64,000 bases of DNA from Methylobacterium sp. Leaf117 (GTDB taxonomy: Bacteria > Pseudomonadota > Alphaproteobacteria > Rhizobiales > Beijerinckiaceae), in NCBI RefSeq assembly GCF_001422985.1, contig NZ_LMNL01000039.1, positions 46,387 to 110,386 on the forward strand, in the 5' to 3' direction. Shown one piece after another: positions 40,588 through 50,747 of the stretch; position 1 is the first letter of the stretch; every line of letters begins with the position of its first letter. A program made the position numbers and the translations under genes. The notes beneath the pieces are model-generated. The model was not told where the DNA came from. It did no database searches and saw only the letters and a list, made by a program, of their open reading frames with translations.

Positions 40588-41439
40588 TCAGGCCGCCTCC
40601 GCCATCTGGGCCTGGAGGCTGGTGAGGTAACCGGCTGCCCGGGAGGCCGCGCTCGCCGCGGTGAAGATGGCCTTGGGGTCGCTCCGGAGAAGCTTGATCC
40701 AGGAGGCGATGTAGCTCGCGTGCGTCGGGTGCGGCTCGGCCTCCAGCCCGAGCTCGGCGCAGAGGAAGGCGCTCCCGAGTTCGGCCACGAGCTCCTCGGC
40801 GGCGTAGGCCTGGCTCTTGAACCGTCCGGTCAGGTCCCGGTCGAGGCGGCCCTTGGCCCCGGACCAGTGCGTGAGCTCGTGGCACATCGTCGAGGCGTAG
40901 CCCTGGGCGGTCGGGAACCGGTCCCGGGGCGGCATGACGATCCGGTCCTTGCTGGGCTGGTAGAAGGCAGCGTCCCCGCCATGGATCACCCGTGCGCCGG
41001 TGTGCTCGACGAACCCGTCGAACACCTCGGGCAGGTTCCACTCGCTCGCCGGGAAGGGCTCTCCGGCCTCGGGCGCGCCCTCCACCTGCGCGGCGTTGAA
41101 GCCGTAGCTGGCCCGGGCCACGAACCGGCGCTTGCCGTCCTCGTCCTCGCCGAGCTCCTTGAAGAAGACGATGATGGTGCTGCGCTCGCCCTTGCGGACC
41201 TGGGCCCCGAGCTCGCCCCACTGCTTGTAGGTGGCCCAGCGGTCGTCAGAGTACCCGGCGGCCTGCGCGCCGACCCAGAGGCTGAGGGTGTTGATGCCTC
41301 TGTACGGACGGCCGGTCAGGGCGTTGCGGGGGAGGCCTCCGCCGGTGCGGTGCCAGGGGCAGGTCCACTGTCCGGCCTCGCCGGCTTCCATGGTCGCGAC
41401 GATCTTGTCTGTGACGATCTGGTGGATGTCCTGGGCCAT
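40588..41439 (-). CDS. ArdC-family antirestriction protein
   Basis: A 283-aa ArdC-like protein. The N-terminal ssDNA-binding domain contains WTCPWHRTGGGLPRNALTGRPYRGINTLSLW and WATYKQWGELGAQVRKGE. The C-terminal zincin-like domain has STMCHELTHWSG (HExxH), then AEELVAELGSAFL. ArdC protects incoming conjugative DNA from restriction enzymes. Length is typical (about 290-310). ATG 41439 fits the conserved start MAQDIHQIVTDKI; the longer frame to 41754 is not supported. A hallmark of a transferable element. Confidence 0.88.
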   Translation of the reverse strand: MAQDIHQIVTDKIVATMEAGEAGQWTCPWHRTGGGLPRNALTGRPYRGINTLSLWVGAQAAGYSDDRWATYKQWGELGAQVRKGERSTIIVFFKELGEDEDGKRRFVARASYGFNAAQVEGAPEAGEPFPASEWNLPEVFDGFVEHTGARVIHGGDAAFYQPSKDRIVMPPRDRFPTAQGYASTMCHELTHWSGAKGRLDRDLTGRFKSQAYAAEELVAELGSAFLCAELGLEAEPHPTHASYIASWIKLLRSDPKAIFTAASAASRAAGYLTSLQAQMAEAA

Positions 41440-41756
41440 GGTGCTCTCCCGCTGGCCGCCCGATGCGGCCTCGATGGGAGGGCCTGGAGACGGCCGAGGG
41501 CGACCCGCACGCGCCAGCGCCGGAACGGAGTGGAGGACCCCGACAGGGGTTGAGGGGAATAGCCCCGGCTGGCGTATGACCCCCCAATTCGAGAGGCCGA
41601 ACGGAGCGCGCCGGGGGAGGGCCTGGCCCGTCCCGTCGCATTCGAGCGGTCCCGCTAATCCGTCGGTGACCACGCCGGCAGGTCGAGCTTGGCCGTTCGC
41701 CTCTCGGTAATCCCCGCCCGGCATCCTGCTCCCATCACCAACAGGGAGGCACAACC

Positions 41757-42095
41757 ATGCTCAGGATCGACGACAAGCTCACCGCCGCGGAGACCAAGGA
41801 TTACGTCGACCGCGCCAACGCCAGCATGGACCAGGCCATGGCGGCCAAGGCCGATCCGACGAAGTGGCTGAAGTCTGCCTTCGCGGACGCGGACATGACG
41901 TACGCGGTCTGGCCGGATTCGCAGGCCAAGTTCCAGGTCGGCGTCGCCGTCGTGAACGGGGTGGCGTTGCTCGCTCAGGCCCGGGACACGGGCCGGACGA
42001 TTGGCGTCCGGACGACGTACGTGCGGTGCACGTCCTTCGCCGAGGCGTCCGCCATGTCGATGGTGCACGGCGACGACAGGCAGGCCGCGGCCTGA
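41757..42095 (+). CDS. Hypothetical protein near the right end of the element
   Basis: A 112-aa protein from ATG 41757 (AGGGAGGC upstream): MLRIDDKLTAAETKDYVDRANASMDQAM, then FQVGVAVVNGVALLAQARDTGRTI. Alpha/beta, with no signal sequence and no recognised family. Divergent from the ArdC gene across ~320 bp (41440-41756) that contains no other gene. Confidence 0.55.
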   Translation: MLRIDDKLTAAETKDYVDRANASMDQAMAAKADPTKWLKSAFADADMTYAVWPDSQAKFQVGVAVVNGVALLAQARDTGRTIGVRTTYVRCTSFAEASAMSMVHGDDRQAAA

Positions 42096-42437
42096 TCAGA
42101 CTGAGGCGTCCGGGCTCCCGGACGTCTCGCTCGGCGCGCTGACGCTGCCGGTGCGGTACAGGCCACTGCCCGGGTAGGGCTCCATGAGCCGGGCAGGATC
42201 GACCTGCCCGATGCGGCGGTCCACGTCCGCGAACGCCTGGATCGCCCGGATCTCCGCCTCCAGGGCGGCCCGAGGCTTGTGCGCTCCGGGGAACGGCACC
42301 ACGACGGTGCTGGTCCACTTCCGCATCTGCAGGAGCAGAACCCTCCGGGCCTCGGGGATGCCTTGCATCTCCAGCGCCTCGGCGAGGTGGTTGTTGAGCC
42401 CGCTGAGGAGGCTCTCGGGTTTGTCGCTTGGGCGCAT
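42096..42437 (-). CDS. Hypothetical helical protein, last gene before the att site
   Basis: A 113-aa protein: MRPSDKPESLLSGLNNHLAEALEM, ARRVLLLQMRKWTSTVVVPFPG, then an acidic helix (LEAEIRAIQAFADVDRRIG). It converges on the previous gene with no gap. ATG at 42437 was chosen over the far-upstream start at 42761, which would cross low-complexity DNA. Family not recognised. Confidence 0.5.
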   Translation of the reverse strand: MRPSDKPESLLSGLNNHLAEALEMQGIPEARRVLLLQMRKWTSTVVVPFPGAHKPRAALEAEIRAIQAFADVDRRIGQVDPARLMEPYPGSGLYRTGSVSAPSETSGSPDASV

Positions 42438-42866
42438 CGGTCCGGTGTGGACCGCCCGCGTTTCCGGACGGTTAAGCGGATCGCACAGGCAGCGGGTGGT
42501 CCCGGGTGCACCCGATCCCACCCGCCCACGTGATTTCCGCCAACCCCGGCTTTCGACCGGGTGCGGACGTGTCTGGTCGGCCATAGCCCTTTTCAGGGGG
42601 TGGCACCGGGGCGAGCTCGTCTCCTCCCCGGCCGGGGGTATGCCCACGACCAATGCCGAATTCTCCCACCCAGACCCGCGTGGCGCAAGGGACCCGGCGT
42701 GGCCTGGAACGGGACACGCCGGGGATGCGAACAAAGCGCGTCCCGACCAAACATCGACCAAACATTGATCGTGAACGGGCGCGTTTCGGGGCGAACGGCG
42801 GTGAACGAAACGGGGGCTGGTCCCCTACGGAAGCGCTCTGTACAGAGGGAGCGCCTGCGGTCCGCG
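42438..42866. other. Region between the last element gene and the att site
   Basis: No supported gene. Open frames here read as low-complexity shadows. I see no integrase, direct repeat or promoter that I can defend. Confidence 0.4.
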
Positions 42867-42917
42867 CCCACGTTCGGGACGTGGGGGTCGCAGGTTCAAA
42901 TCCTGCCACTCCGACCA
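42867..42917 (+). other. 3' part of a tRNA-Pro(CGG) gene: attachment site (attR-like)
   Basis: CCCACGTTCGGGACGTGGG gives a 5-bp anticodon stem with loop TTCGGGA, anticodon CGG. The T arm GCAGG-TTCAAAT-CCTGC follows, then acceptor CACTCCG, discriminator A and CCA. The matching 5' acceptor strand (CGGAGTG) and a D arm are missing upstream; only CGGA occurs, too far away. A 3' tRNA fragment of about this size is what site-specific integrases leave at the distal end of an element. The intact tRNA would lie to the left, outside the window. Confidence 0.75.
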
Positions 42918-43411
42918 GCTTTCCAATGGGAAGCGGTCTTCCCGGCTCAGAGAGCATCGGCCGATCCATACATCGGCGCTAAAACTTCCCATCTGGGGTT
43001 TGCGACTCTGCCCGTTCCTGAACCGAACGTGCTCCTGAACCCTCCTGCGAACTGCACCAACCGCCTCGTGGCGGTGCTGACGGCCAGGATGCGGAAGCTT
43101 GAGGTCATTTCTGGCGTGAGCCTGGCTTGGGGGAGCCTCGACGTCCTCCTCCCCTTATCGAGATCGTCTCGAAGACAGATCGCCTTGCCCTTCCTATGAC
43201 GGTCAGAATCGACGAGCGCCCGGGTCTTGGGTTTCGCCGCCGATCAGGGCAGATGCGAATGGGGCATCTCTGGAGAAATCGAAATATAAATAATCTATAG
43301 TTCTTCCAATCATTCGATGATTTGACACGATAGTCAGGATGAAATCTTCGAACCCACTCTTACGAACGTAAGCGGCTGGGACAACACACCGATTTTACAG
43401 ACGTTTGATCT
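42918..43411. other. Non-coding stretch right of the att site
   Basis: No supported gene. The part around 43260-43380 is distinctly A/T-rich (for example AAATATAAATAATCTATAG) compared with both sides. It may hold a promoter, but none is assigned. Confidence 0.4.
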
Positions 43412-43450
43412 TAAAACGCCCCCGTCTCACCGGATGGGGAAACGGGGGCG
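43412..43450 (-). terminator. Intrinsic terminator of katG
   Basis: On the minus strand, CGCCCCCGT pairs with ACGGGGGCG across a 16-nt loop and is followed by TTTTAAGATC. It lies 22 bp after the katG stop. Confidence 0.75.
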
Positions 43451-43472
43451 CGACTTGCTGCGCTCGTCGTGA

Positions 43473-45794
<2,322 letters not shown>

Positions 45795-45800
45795 CAACAT

Positions 45801-46300
45801 CCCCCTTGGCGCAGGACCGGCGTCGCCGGACGGATCGGACCGCCGGACTGTCGCCGACGGCCGCTTGAGGCGTGGCTCTCGTCGCGAGACGGACGCGCTT
45901 CAATGATCCTGCATCGCGAGCGACATCATCCGCGAGCCCCGAAAATCAAGGTGTCGTGCCGCGCATGGCGGTCGAACGCCCCCGATGCGCCTAGGGAAAA
46001 ACCATCTCACATTCGCGAGAGCCTATCGGGCGCGATTGAGATCTCCGCCGACGCTCAGCCGAGCACTGCGCGAAACGGATGACCCGACCCCATTGTCCGA
46101 CCGGTCCGCGTTCGACCAGATGCCCGACATCGACGAGGACGAGTGCGCCGTTTGGCTCCGGCCGGTCCGCAGAGCCGGGCCGACGTCGATGCTCTCCCCG
46201 ACGGCTGCTCCATCATCCGAAAATCCGCGGGGAAATCCCTGCGCGGATTGCCAGCGTCACCGGAACGGTCGGGATCGCTTGTTCCGGGCAGCTCGGGCCA
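45801..46300. other. Intergenic region upstream of katG
   Basis: About 500 bp with no supported gene. Frames on both strands are shadows with low-complexity Arg/Ser/Pro composition. The katG promoter must lie in the first ~100 bp, but no clear -35/-10 or OxyR site is assigned. Confidence 0.4.
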
Positions 46301-46648
46301 TCATGACTTTGTTACCGGGCCTGCAACAGCCGAACCATCAGCCGCTTCGCGAACAGCTTGCAGGCATCGACGGCGCTGCTCTGGGTCTTTGATCCGAGAG
46401 TAGGCTTCGAGCAGTTCGAGGCACTCATGGCTGAGGCCGATCTCGAAGGCTCCGGAAGGAGGACAACCATTTGGCGCACCGGAAGCCGGCACAGGTGCCG
46501 TGCTGAACGCTTCCGGCGAAAGCCCGAGTTGCTCTGCGATCCGCTGCTGAAGCAGTTGGCTGCGGCTGGGCCGTATCGCGCTTGGCTCCTCGCTCGCGTC
46601 AGGGAAGCCGGACGACGCGCCTTCGATACGGTTCGGCTTACGGACCAC
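46301..46648 (-). CDS. Small hypothetical protein, possible regulator
   Basis: A 115-aa protein from GTG 46648. A central helix SQLLQQRIAEQLGLSPEAF and a C-terminal helix HECLELLEAYSRIKDPEQRRRCLQAVREAA are well-formed, joined by a Pro/Gly-rich linker. The C-terminal pattern resembles short alphaproteobacterial proteins of unknown role, some annotated as transcriptional regulators. No catalytic motif. Confidence 0.5.
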   Translation of the reverse strand: MVRKPNRIEGASSGFPDASEEPSAIRPSRSQLLQQRIAEQLGLSPEAFSTAPVPASGAPNGCPPSGAFEIGLSHECLELLEAYSRIKDPEQRRRCLQAVREAADGSAVAGPVTKS

Positions 46649-46827
46649 GTCCCGTCCCCAATGATAGGCTCCAGAATGTCAAACTGCGGGCCTCTCAGTT
46701 TAGACCGTATGTAAAAAGCGTGGCCATATCGTGGCCACAGGGCGCAGACGATTTATCGCATGTTAACCGGGCTGAAAAAGGTTTCACGTTGTGGTGAACG
46801 ACGAAATCATGTGCATTGGAGGCAGTG

Positions 46828-47436
46828 GTGCGGCAAGCCGGGGCAGATATGGCCAAAGCTTCGCAGATACAATTGCAGGCTGCGATTGATGCGTCGGATG
46901 TAATCGGACGTTGGGATTGGGATATTCCCAACGATCGTCTGTACGCAGACGCAACGGTTGCTCTGCTCTTCAGCGTCGAACCTGCTGCGGCGCGCGTCGG
47001 GGTGCCACTGAACCTATTCCTGAAGGCGATTCATCCTGATGACCGGGCGGAAGCCGCGGGAGTCATCGCGAGAAGCGCAAAGGTGGGGCGCTCCTATGTG
47101 CAGGAGTATCGCGTTCGCTCGGCCGACGGCGCCATGAGGTGGGTTCTGGCTCGCGGTCTCATCGAGCTGGATGAGACAGGCCGGCCCCGGCGAGGAACCG
47201 GCATCCTGATCGACATCACGCAAAACCGGGCGGATGAAGCCGCGTGTTCGGCTGGGATGTCCGATGGCTCAGATCATCCTTTGGAGGAGGCCGCCGAGCT
47301 TTGCCTCGCAGCGCAAAGTGCCATCCAGAAACTCTCGGAGCCTCTTCTGCAGAACATGATCGACATGCTCCTGCTGGAGCTCGGACGTCGCCTCTCGAAG
47401 CCAGCCCATGACCGGCTCCGTACCCTCATGAATTGA
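46828..47436 (+). CDS. PAS-domain protein (signalling, no output domain)
   Basis: A 202-aa protein from GTG 46828 (GGAGG 5 bp before); TTG 46816 and ATG 46849 are alternatives. One PAS fold: IGRWDWDIPNDRLYADATVALLF, FLKAIHPDDRAEAAGVI, YRVRSADGAMRWVLARGLI. The C-terminal ~50 residues (PLEEAAELCLAAQSAIQKL, MLLLELGRRLSK) are a helix shared with the PAS protein at 48938-49492. No kinase or DNA-binding part. Probably a small sensor or partner protein. Confidence 0.75.
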   Translation: MRQAGADMAKASQIQLQAAIDASDVIGRWDWDIPNDRLYADATVALLFSVEPAAARVGVPLNLFLKAIHPDDRAEAAGVIARSAKVGRSYVQEYRVRSADGAMRWVLARGLIELDETGRPRRGTGILIDITQNRADEAACSAGMSDGSDHPLEEAAELCLAAQSAIQKLSEPLLQNMIDMLLLELGRRLSKPAHDRLRTLMN

Positions 47437-47663
47437 CGGCCCCGGCGATCGACGCCGTTGTCGCCGACACGGATCTCCGCACGGGTTTTCCGATGCCCTC
47501 GGGGGTGTTCGCCTCCGCTTCGCCCTCCATGCTGCCTTCTGGCCGAAGCAGGACGATTTCCGGTGTGCTTCGGTCGCCCTGCCCGATGCCGGAGGGAGAT
47601 CAGGAAGCGTCTTGTTTTGAACGGCTTCGAAACACCATGCCAGGGGCAAGGACGCTTTCGGCA

Positions 47664-48014
47664 TCACCGGCTTGAGACGCTGACAAGAGGGGCTGGGGAC
47701 TCGTTCCAGCATTTCCGTGCCGATACGGGTTCGCCGTTACGCCTCTTCGCCGTCTTCTGGTGCTCACAGGCGACGATGCGCTCCCGGTAAGCCAAGCGCC
47801 TCTCACGGTCAGCGTCCTGACGCGATGACGAGACGCGTGTGGTGTGTGCAGCCATCGGCAGGTCGCATGTTGCTGCGCTGATGAGCCGAAAATCGCAGGC
47901 GTACACTTGCCAGGGAGACAGCTTCTTGGTGAGCGCTCCAACGGCAACGCTTAGGGAAGCCCCTCCGGCTGCCAGGACGATGACAGAGAGGATGATTTTT
48001 CCTGCCTTTGTCAT
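47664..48014 (-). CDS. Small membrane-anchored hypothetical protein
   Basis: A 116-aa protein with one N-terminal hydrophobic helix (GKIILSVIVLAAGGASLSVAVGAL) and a basic, Cys-containing soluble part (YACDFRLISAATCDL, RIVACEHQKTAKRR). Probably anchored in the inner membrane with the tail in the periplasm. Family not recognised. Confidence 0.5.
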   Translation of the reverse strand: MTKAGKIILSVIVLAAGGASLSVAVGALTKKLSPWQVYACDFRLISAATCDLPMAAHTTRVSSSRQDADRERRLAYRERIVACEHQKTAKRRNGEPVSARKCWNESPAPLVSVSSR

Positions 48015-48390
48015 TCGTTCTGATACATCAAAAGTGACCGCTGCCGTAAGTGGCCTCCGGCAAGGATCTGGGGCTCCTCGAAGAGTCGTCTTCGTGTTTC
48101 TCGAACGAAGGTGAACCGAGGTTTTCCCCTGCCGCTCCCACGCGGCCTTCGATTCGATCCATGAACCTCCGGCTTCTGGCGCTGCACGGATGCCGCCCGG
48201 GCCTCGCCGACGACGTTCCGGCGGACAGCGCCGGCATCCCTCCCTGTCTCGAGGGTCAAGGCGGCGATGTGAGCCGCGCTGATGGCGGCCTTGATGCCGA
48301 GGTGAGCGACCTCGGGCGCGTTAGGGGTTGGAAGCCATGCGCCGGTTGCGCTAAACGCGCCGCTCCGCTCAACGCGGAACGGGAGGCGGA
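48015..48390. other. Intergenic region
   Basis: No supported gene on either strand; I see no clear promoter or terminator apart from the RBS of the next gene at 48379-48390. Confidence 0.35.
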
Positions 48391-48630
48391 ATGAGCGATA
48401 CCGGCCAGCGCAATGCCGACTTCCTGGCTCTCTGCATCGAGAATGCCGAGCTACGCCAGATGCTTGCCGAGGTTCAGGACCAGTGTGTCGAACTCGCGGT
48501 CGATGCCGGTGAGCTTCACGCGGAGATCGAAACCTTGCGATCCTGCCTTTCTCGGGTCACCGAACAGCGCGATGCTTGGAAGACCGAAGCCGAGCGCTTC
48601 CTTCCCCCCGCACGGAGAGCAGCCCAGTGA
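48391..48630 (+). CDS. Small coiled-coil protein
   Basis: A 79-aa protein with RBS GGGAGGCGG. Almost entirely heptad-like helix (LALCIENAELRQMLAEVQDQCVELAVDAGELHAEIETLRSCL), so a parallel coiled coil is likely. Overlaps the next gene by GTGA. Function unknown. Confidence 0.6.
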   Translation: MSDTGQRNADFLALCIENAELRQMLAEVQDQCVELAVDAGELHAEIETLRSCLSRVTEQRDAWKTEAERFLPPARRAAQ

Positions 48631-48851
48631 CCAAGAAGCGACCCGGGCGTCCGGACTTCGATGCGTTGACCGAGGCCCAACTCATCGCCGGGCGTATGAC
48701 TGGGCGGCGTGTTTATCTCAAGCCCGCCAACCAGCAGACCGTGAGCGACCTCCTGAATGAAATCGACCATGTGGCCGAGGCTGCGACGGGGGAGCGGAGT
48801 TTCCTGCACCTCAAGCCTCTTGCAGCCCCTGGTCCCTCCACCAAGCACTAA
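48627..48851 (+). CDS. Small hypothetical protein coupled to the coiled-coil gene
   Basis: A 74-aa protein from GTG 48627: MTKKRPGRPDFDALTEAQLIAGRMTGRRVYL, then KPANQQTVSDLLNEIDHVAEAA. KKRPGRP resembles an AT-hook-like basic segment. The 4-bp overlap implies co-translation with the upstream gene. No family recognised. Confidence 0.5.
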   Translation: MTKKRPGRPDFDALTEAQLIAGRMTGRRVYLKPANQQTVSDLLNEIDHVAEAATGERSFLHLKPLAAPGPSTKH

Positions 48852-48937
48852 GCTCGCAACTGCCCCCTGATACGCGCCAGTCTCCTGCCGCACGTTCGGA
48901 TCTGGACCGGCCGAGGAGGAACGTCCGTCTCACCCGA

Positions 48938-49492
48938 TCAGGTGTGACGCTGCGCGAGCGCTCGCCCGATCCCGAGGAGCAGCGTTTCGGTGATACGGCG
49001 CAAATTCGTATATCCGCCTGCGGCAAGGGCCGAATGCGTTTCGAGGCAGCGATCTGCTGCATGCGCAAGGGGATCCTCGCCGACCTGAGCCAGGGACCCC
49101 GCTGAGACGAAGCGGGTATTGTGGCTGTCGGTTGTGTCGATATAGGCCCCCAAACCCTTCATCGCCCCTGAGGTGTCGGGTGCGAGCGTGCCGCGATTCA
49201 GAACCCAGCGCACATCGCCCGTCGCTGTCACGACCCGGAACTCGGCCGAGAAAACTCCGCCCATCTGGCGTACACGACGAATGCGCGCGAACAGCCATGC
49301 TTTATCGTCGGGGTGCGTCGCTCCGAGTGCGACTTCCAGTGGAATTGGTCGGCCGGCCAGTCCAATATTGCCAGCAAGGAGTGCAGCCGCACCCGCATCG
49401 AGAATCGATTTCCCGGCAACGACATCGGTATTCCAGACGCCAACGAGCCCGGCGGCCCTCAAAGCAGGAGCCGCCTCAGCGATCGACTGCAT
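48938..49492 (-). CDS. PAS-domain protein, paralogue of 46828-47436
   Basis: A 184-aa protein from ATG 49492 (GGAGG 6 bp upstream; GTG 49534 is the longer alternative). PAS fold: GLVGVWNTDVVAGKSILDAGAAAL, ATHPDDKAWLFARI, FRVVTATGDVRWVLNRGTL. The C-terminal helix (DPLAHAADRCLETHSALAAG, RRITETLLLGIGRALAQ) matches the other PAS protein. No output domain. Confidence 0.75.
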   Translation of the reverse strand: MQSIAEAAPALRAAGLVGVWNTDVVAGKSILDAGAAALLAGNIGLAGRPIPLEVALGATHPDDKAWLFARIRRVRQMGGVFSAEFRVVTATGDVRWVLNRGTLAPDTSGAMKGLGAYIDTTDSHNTRFVSAGSLAQVGEDPLAHAADRCLETHSALAAGGYTNLRRITETLLLGIGRALAQRHT

Positions 49493-50082
49493 CCGATCCT
49501 CCCGCAATGGATTGTTGCTGGAAAGGGTGGACACATGTCAGAAAAAATCTACGCCTTAATAGGATTCTCTTATTCACGAATTTGTGAATACGACGAAGTA
49601 CCGCACTAAATTATCCGACCGGCGCGGATTAAATCTCACCGCCTCGTTTGTATGCCATTTCGCAAGCCTTTGACTTGCCCGATATTTCGGACCGAGAGGC
49701 ACAAACTACTGCATTGCGGTCGCCACGAGCAACCGGAAGACCAGATCCGGCAAGTCGCGGGTGCCATCGGCCGAAGGAGACACGCAGCCGGATGGGTTGC
49801 CGGTCGTTGGCCGGACCCCGTTCACGATCTGCGACGCATCGCGCGGAAAGACTTCCGTGACGATGGCACGCGGTCTTGAGCTTGCCCCTCGAGGTCGCCC
49901 AGGACCCGTTCTGCCATCCGGCCGCCCACAGCAGCACGGTGAACCGACTGATTCTCTCGATCGGCCCAATTCAAAGCATGCCGGTCAGGCCATCGATACT
50001 ACCGGCGATCAAGGGCATTTTCGTCGAGCTTTGACCGGCCCCGTCGTCGAAGACCACAGTTTCGACAGCCGCAAGAACGGTA
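49493..50082. other. Intergenic region
   Basis: About 590 bp. Several short frames (49629-49969 and 49761-50111) exist on both strands but none has an RBS plus protein-like composition. The A/T-rich part near 49530-49620 probably holds the promoter of the PAS gene. Confidence 0.35.
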
Positions 50083-50379
50083 TCAGGTGGCTCGCCGGTC
50101 GTGACGATTGAACATCACATCGCAATCGTCACAGTCATACCAGACATCGATCGACTCATCGGTTCGCGAGACTGACGCGCATAGGACCGCCTTATCGAAA
50201 GACAAGGAACAAAGAACGAAATTCATCGGAATCATTTCCGCGTTTATCAGGATCAATCTTGCGCCAAGATCGGTAGCATCCTGTATGACGCAGCCTTTGT
50301 AACTATGTTCATCGACGACAATAAATCCAAAGGCATCTTCACTATCGGGTTCGATGTGATCCCACGCTTTTGCAGTCAT
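50083..50379 (-). CDS. PilZ-like domain protein
   Basis: A 98-aa protein from ATG 50379 (AGGGAACCGG upstream; ATG 50394 is alternative). Pattern YKGCVIQDATDLGARLILINAEMIPMNFVLCS, then CASVSRTDESIDVWYDC, resembles small alphaproteobacterial PilZ proteins, but the canonical RxxxR and DxSxxG c-di-GMP motifs are not both intact. It is near a GGDEF-EAL gene, which suits c-di-GMP signalling. Cysteine-rich for its size. Confidence 0.5.
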   Translation of the reverse strand: MTAKAWDHIEPDSEDAFGFIVVDEHSYKGCVIQDATDLGARLILINAEMIPMNFVLCSLSFDKAVLCASVSRTDESIDVWYDCDDCDVMFNRHDRRAT

Positions 50380-50747
50380 CCGGTTCCCTCGCATCGTTTG
50401 GGTGGGATCGGGTTCTCGATTGCCTATGTCGCTCCCAAACTGTTATTTGAAGGCGAACAGATCAACTAAAATGCGAACCGCACCGGACTTCAGGCGGTGT
50501 GGCGGGGACCGCCATCAATCTGCTGTTCCGGGGAGCATCCGCACTTGTCTCACGTCAAAATCCTCGGGCTTGGCGGCGGTCGCATCCCCCAGGGCAGCGC
50601 CGATTCCCAAATTAGAATAAATCGCCTGATGGTTGAATTTCAACAGCGAAGAGGCATGGATCGTTAACCGGTGTGGCTTGATCCTGGGAATGTCATCTCC
50701 TGCCAGAAACCGCACACGGGCGGTCAAGCTGTCCAATAAGGCACTGA
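50380..50747. other. Intergenic region before the GGDEF-EAL gene
   Basis: No supported gene. Two opposing short frames (50402-50620 plus, 50515-50736 minus) are mutually exclusive and lack RBS support. Confidence 0.35.

Noticed and set aside
40588..41754. Extended 388-aa ArdC start
   Set aside because: The extra ~105 residues are low-complexity, and the conserved ArdC start MAQDIHQIV lies at 41439.
42828..42917. Complete tRNA gene
   Set aside because: The 5' acceptor strand does not pair beyond four bases, and no normal D arm can be drawn, so only the 3' part is real.
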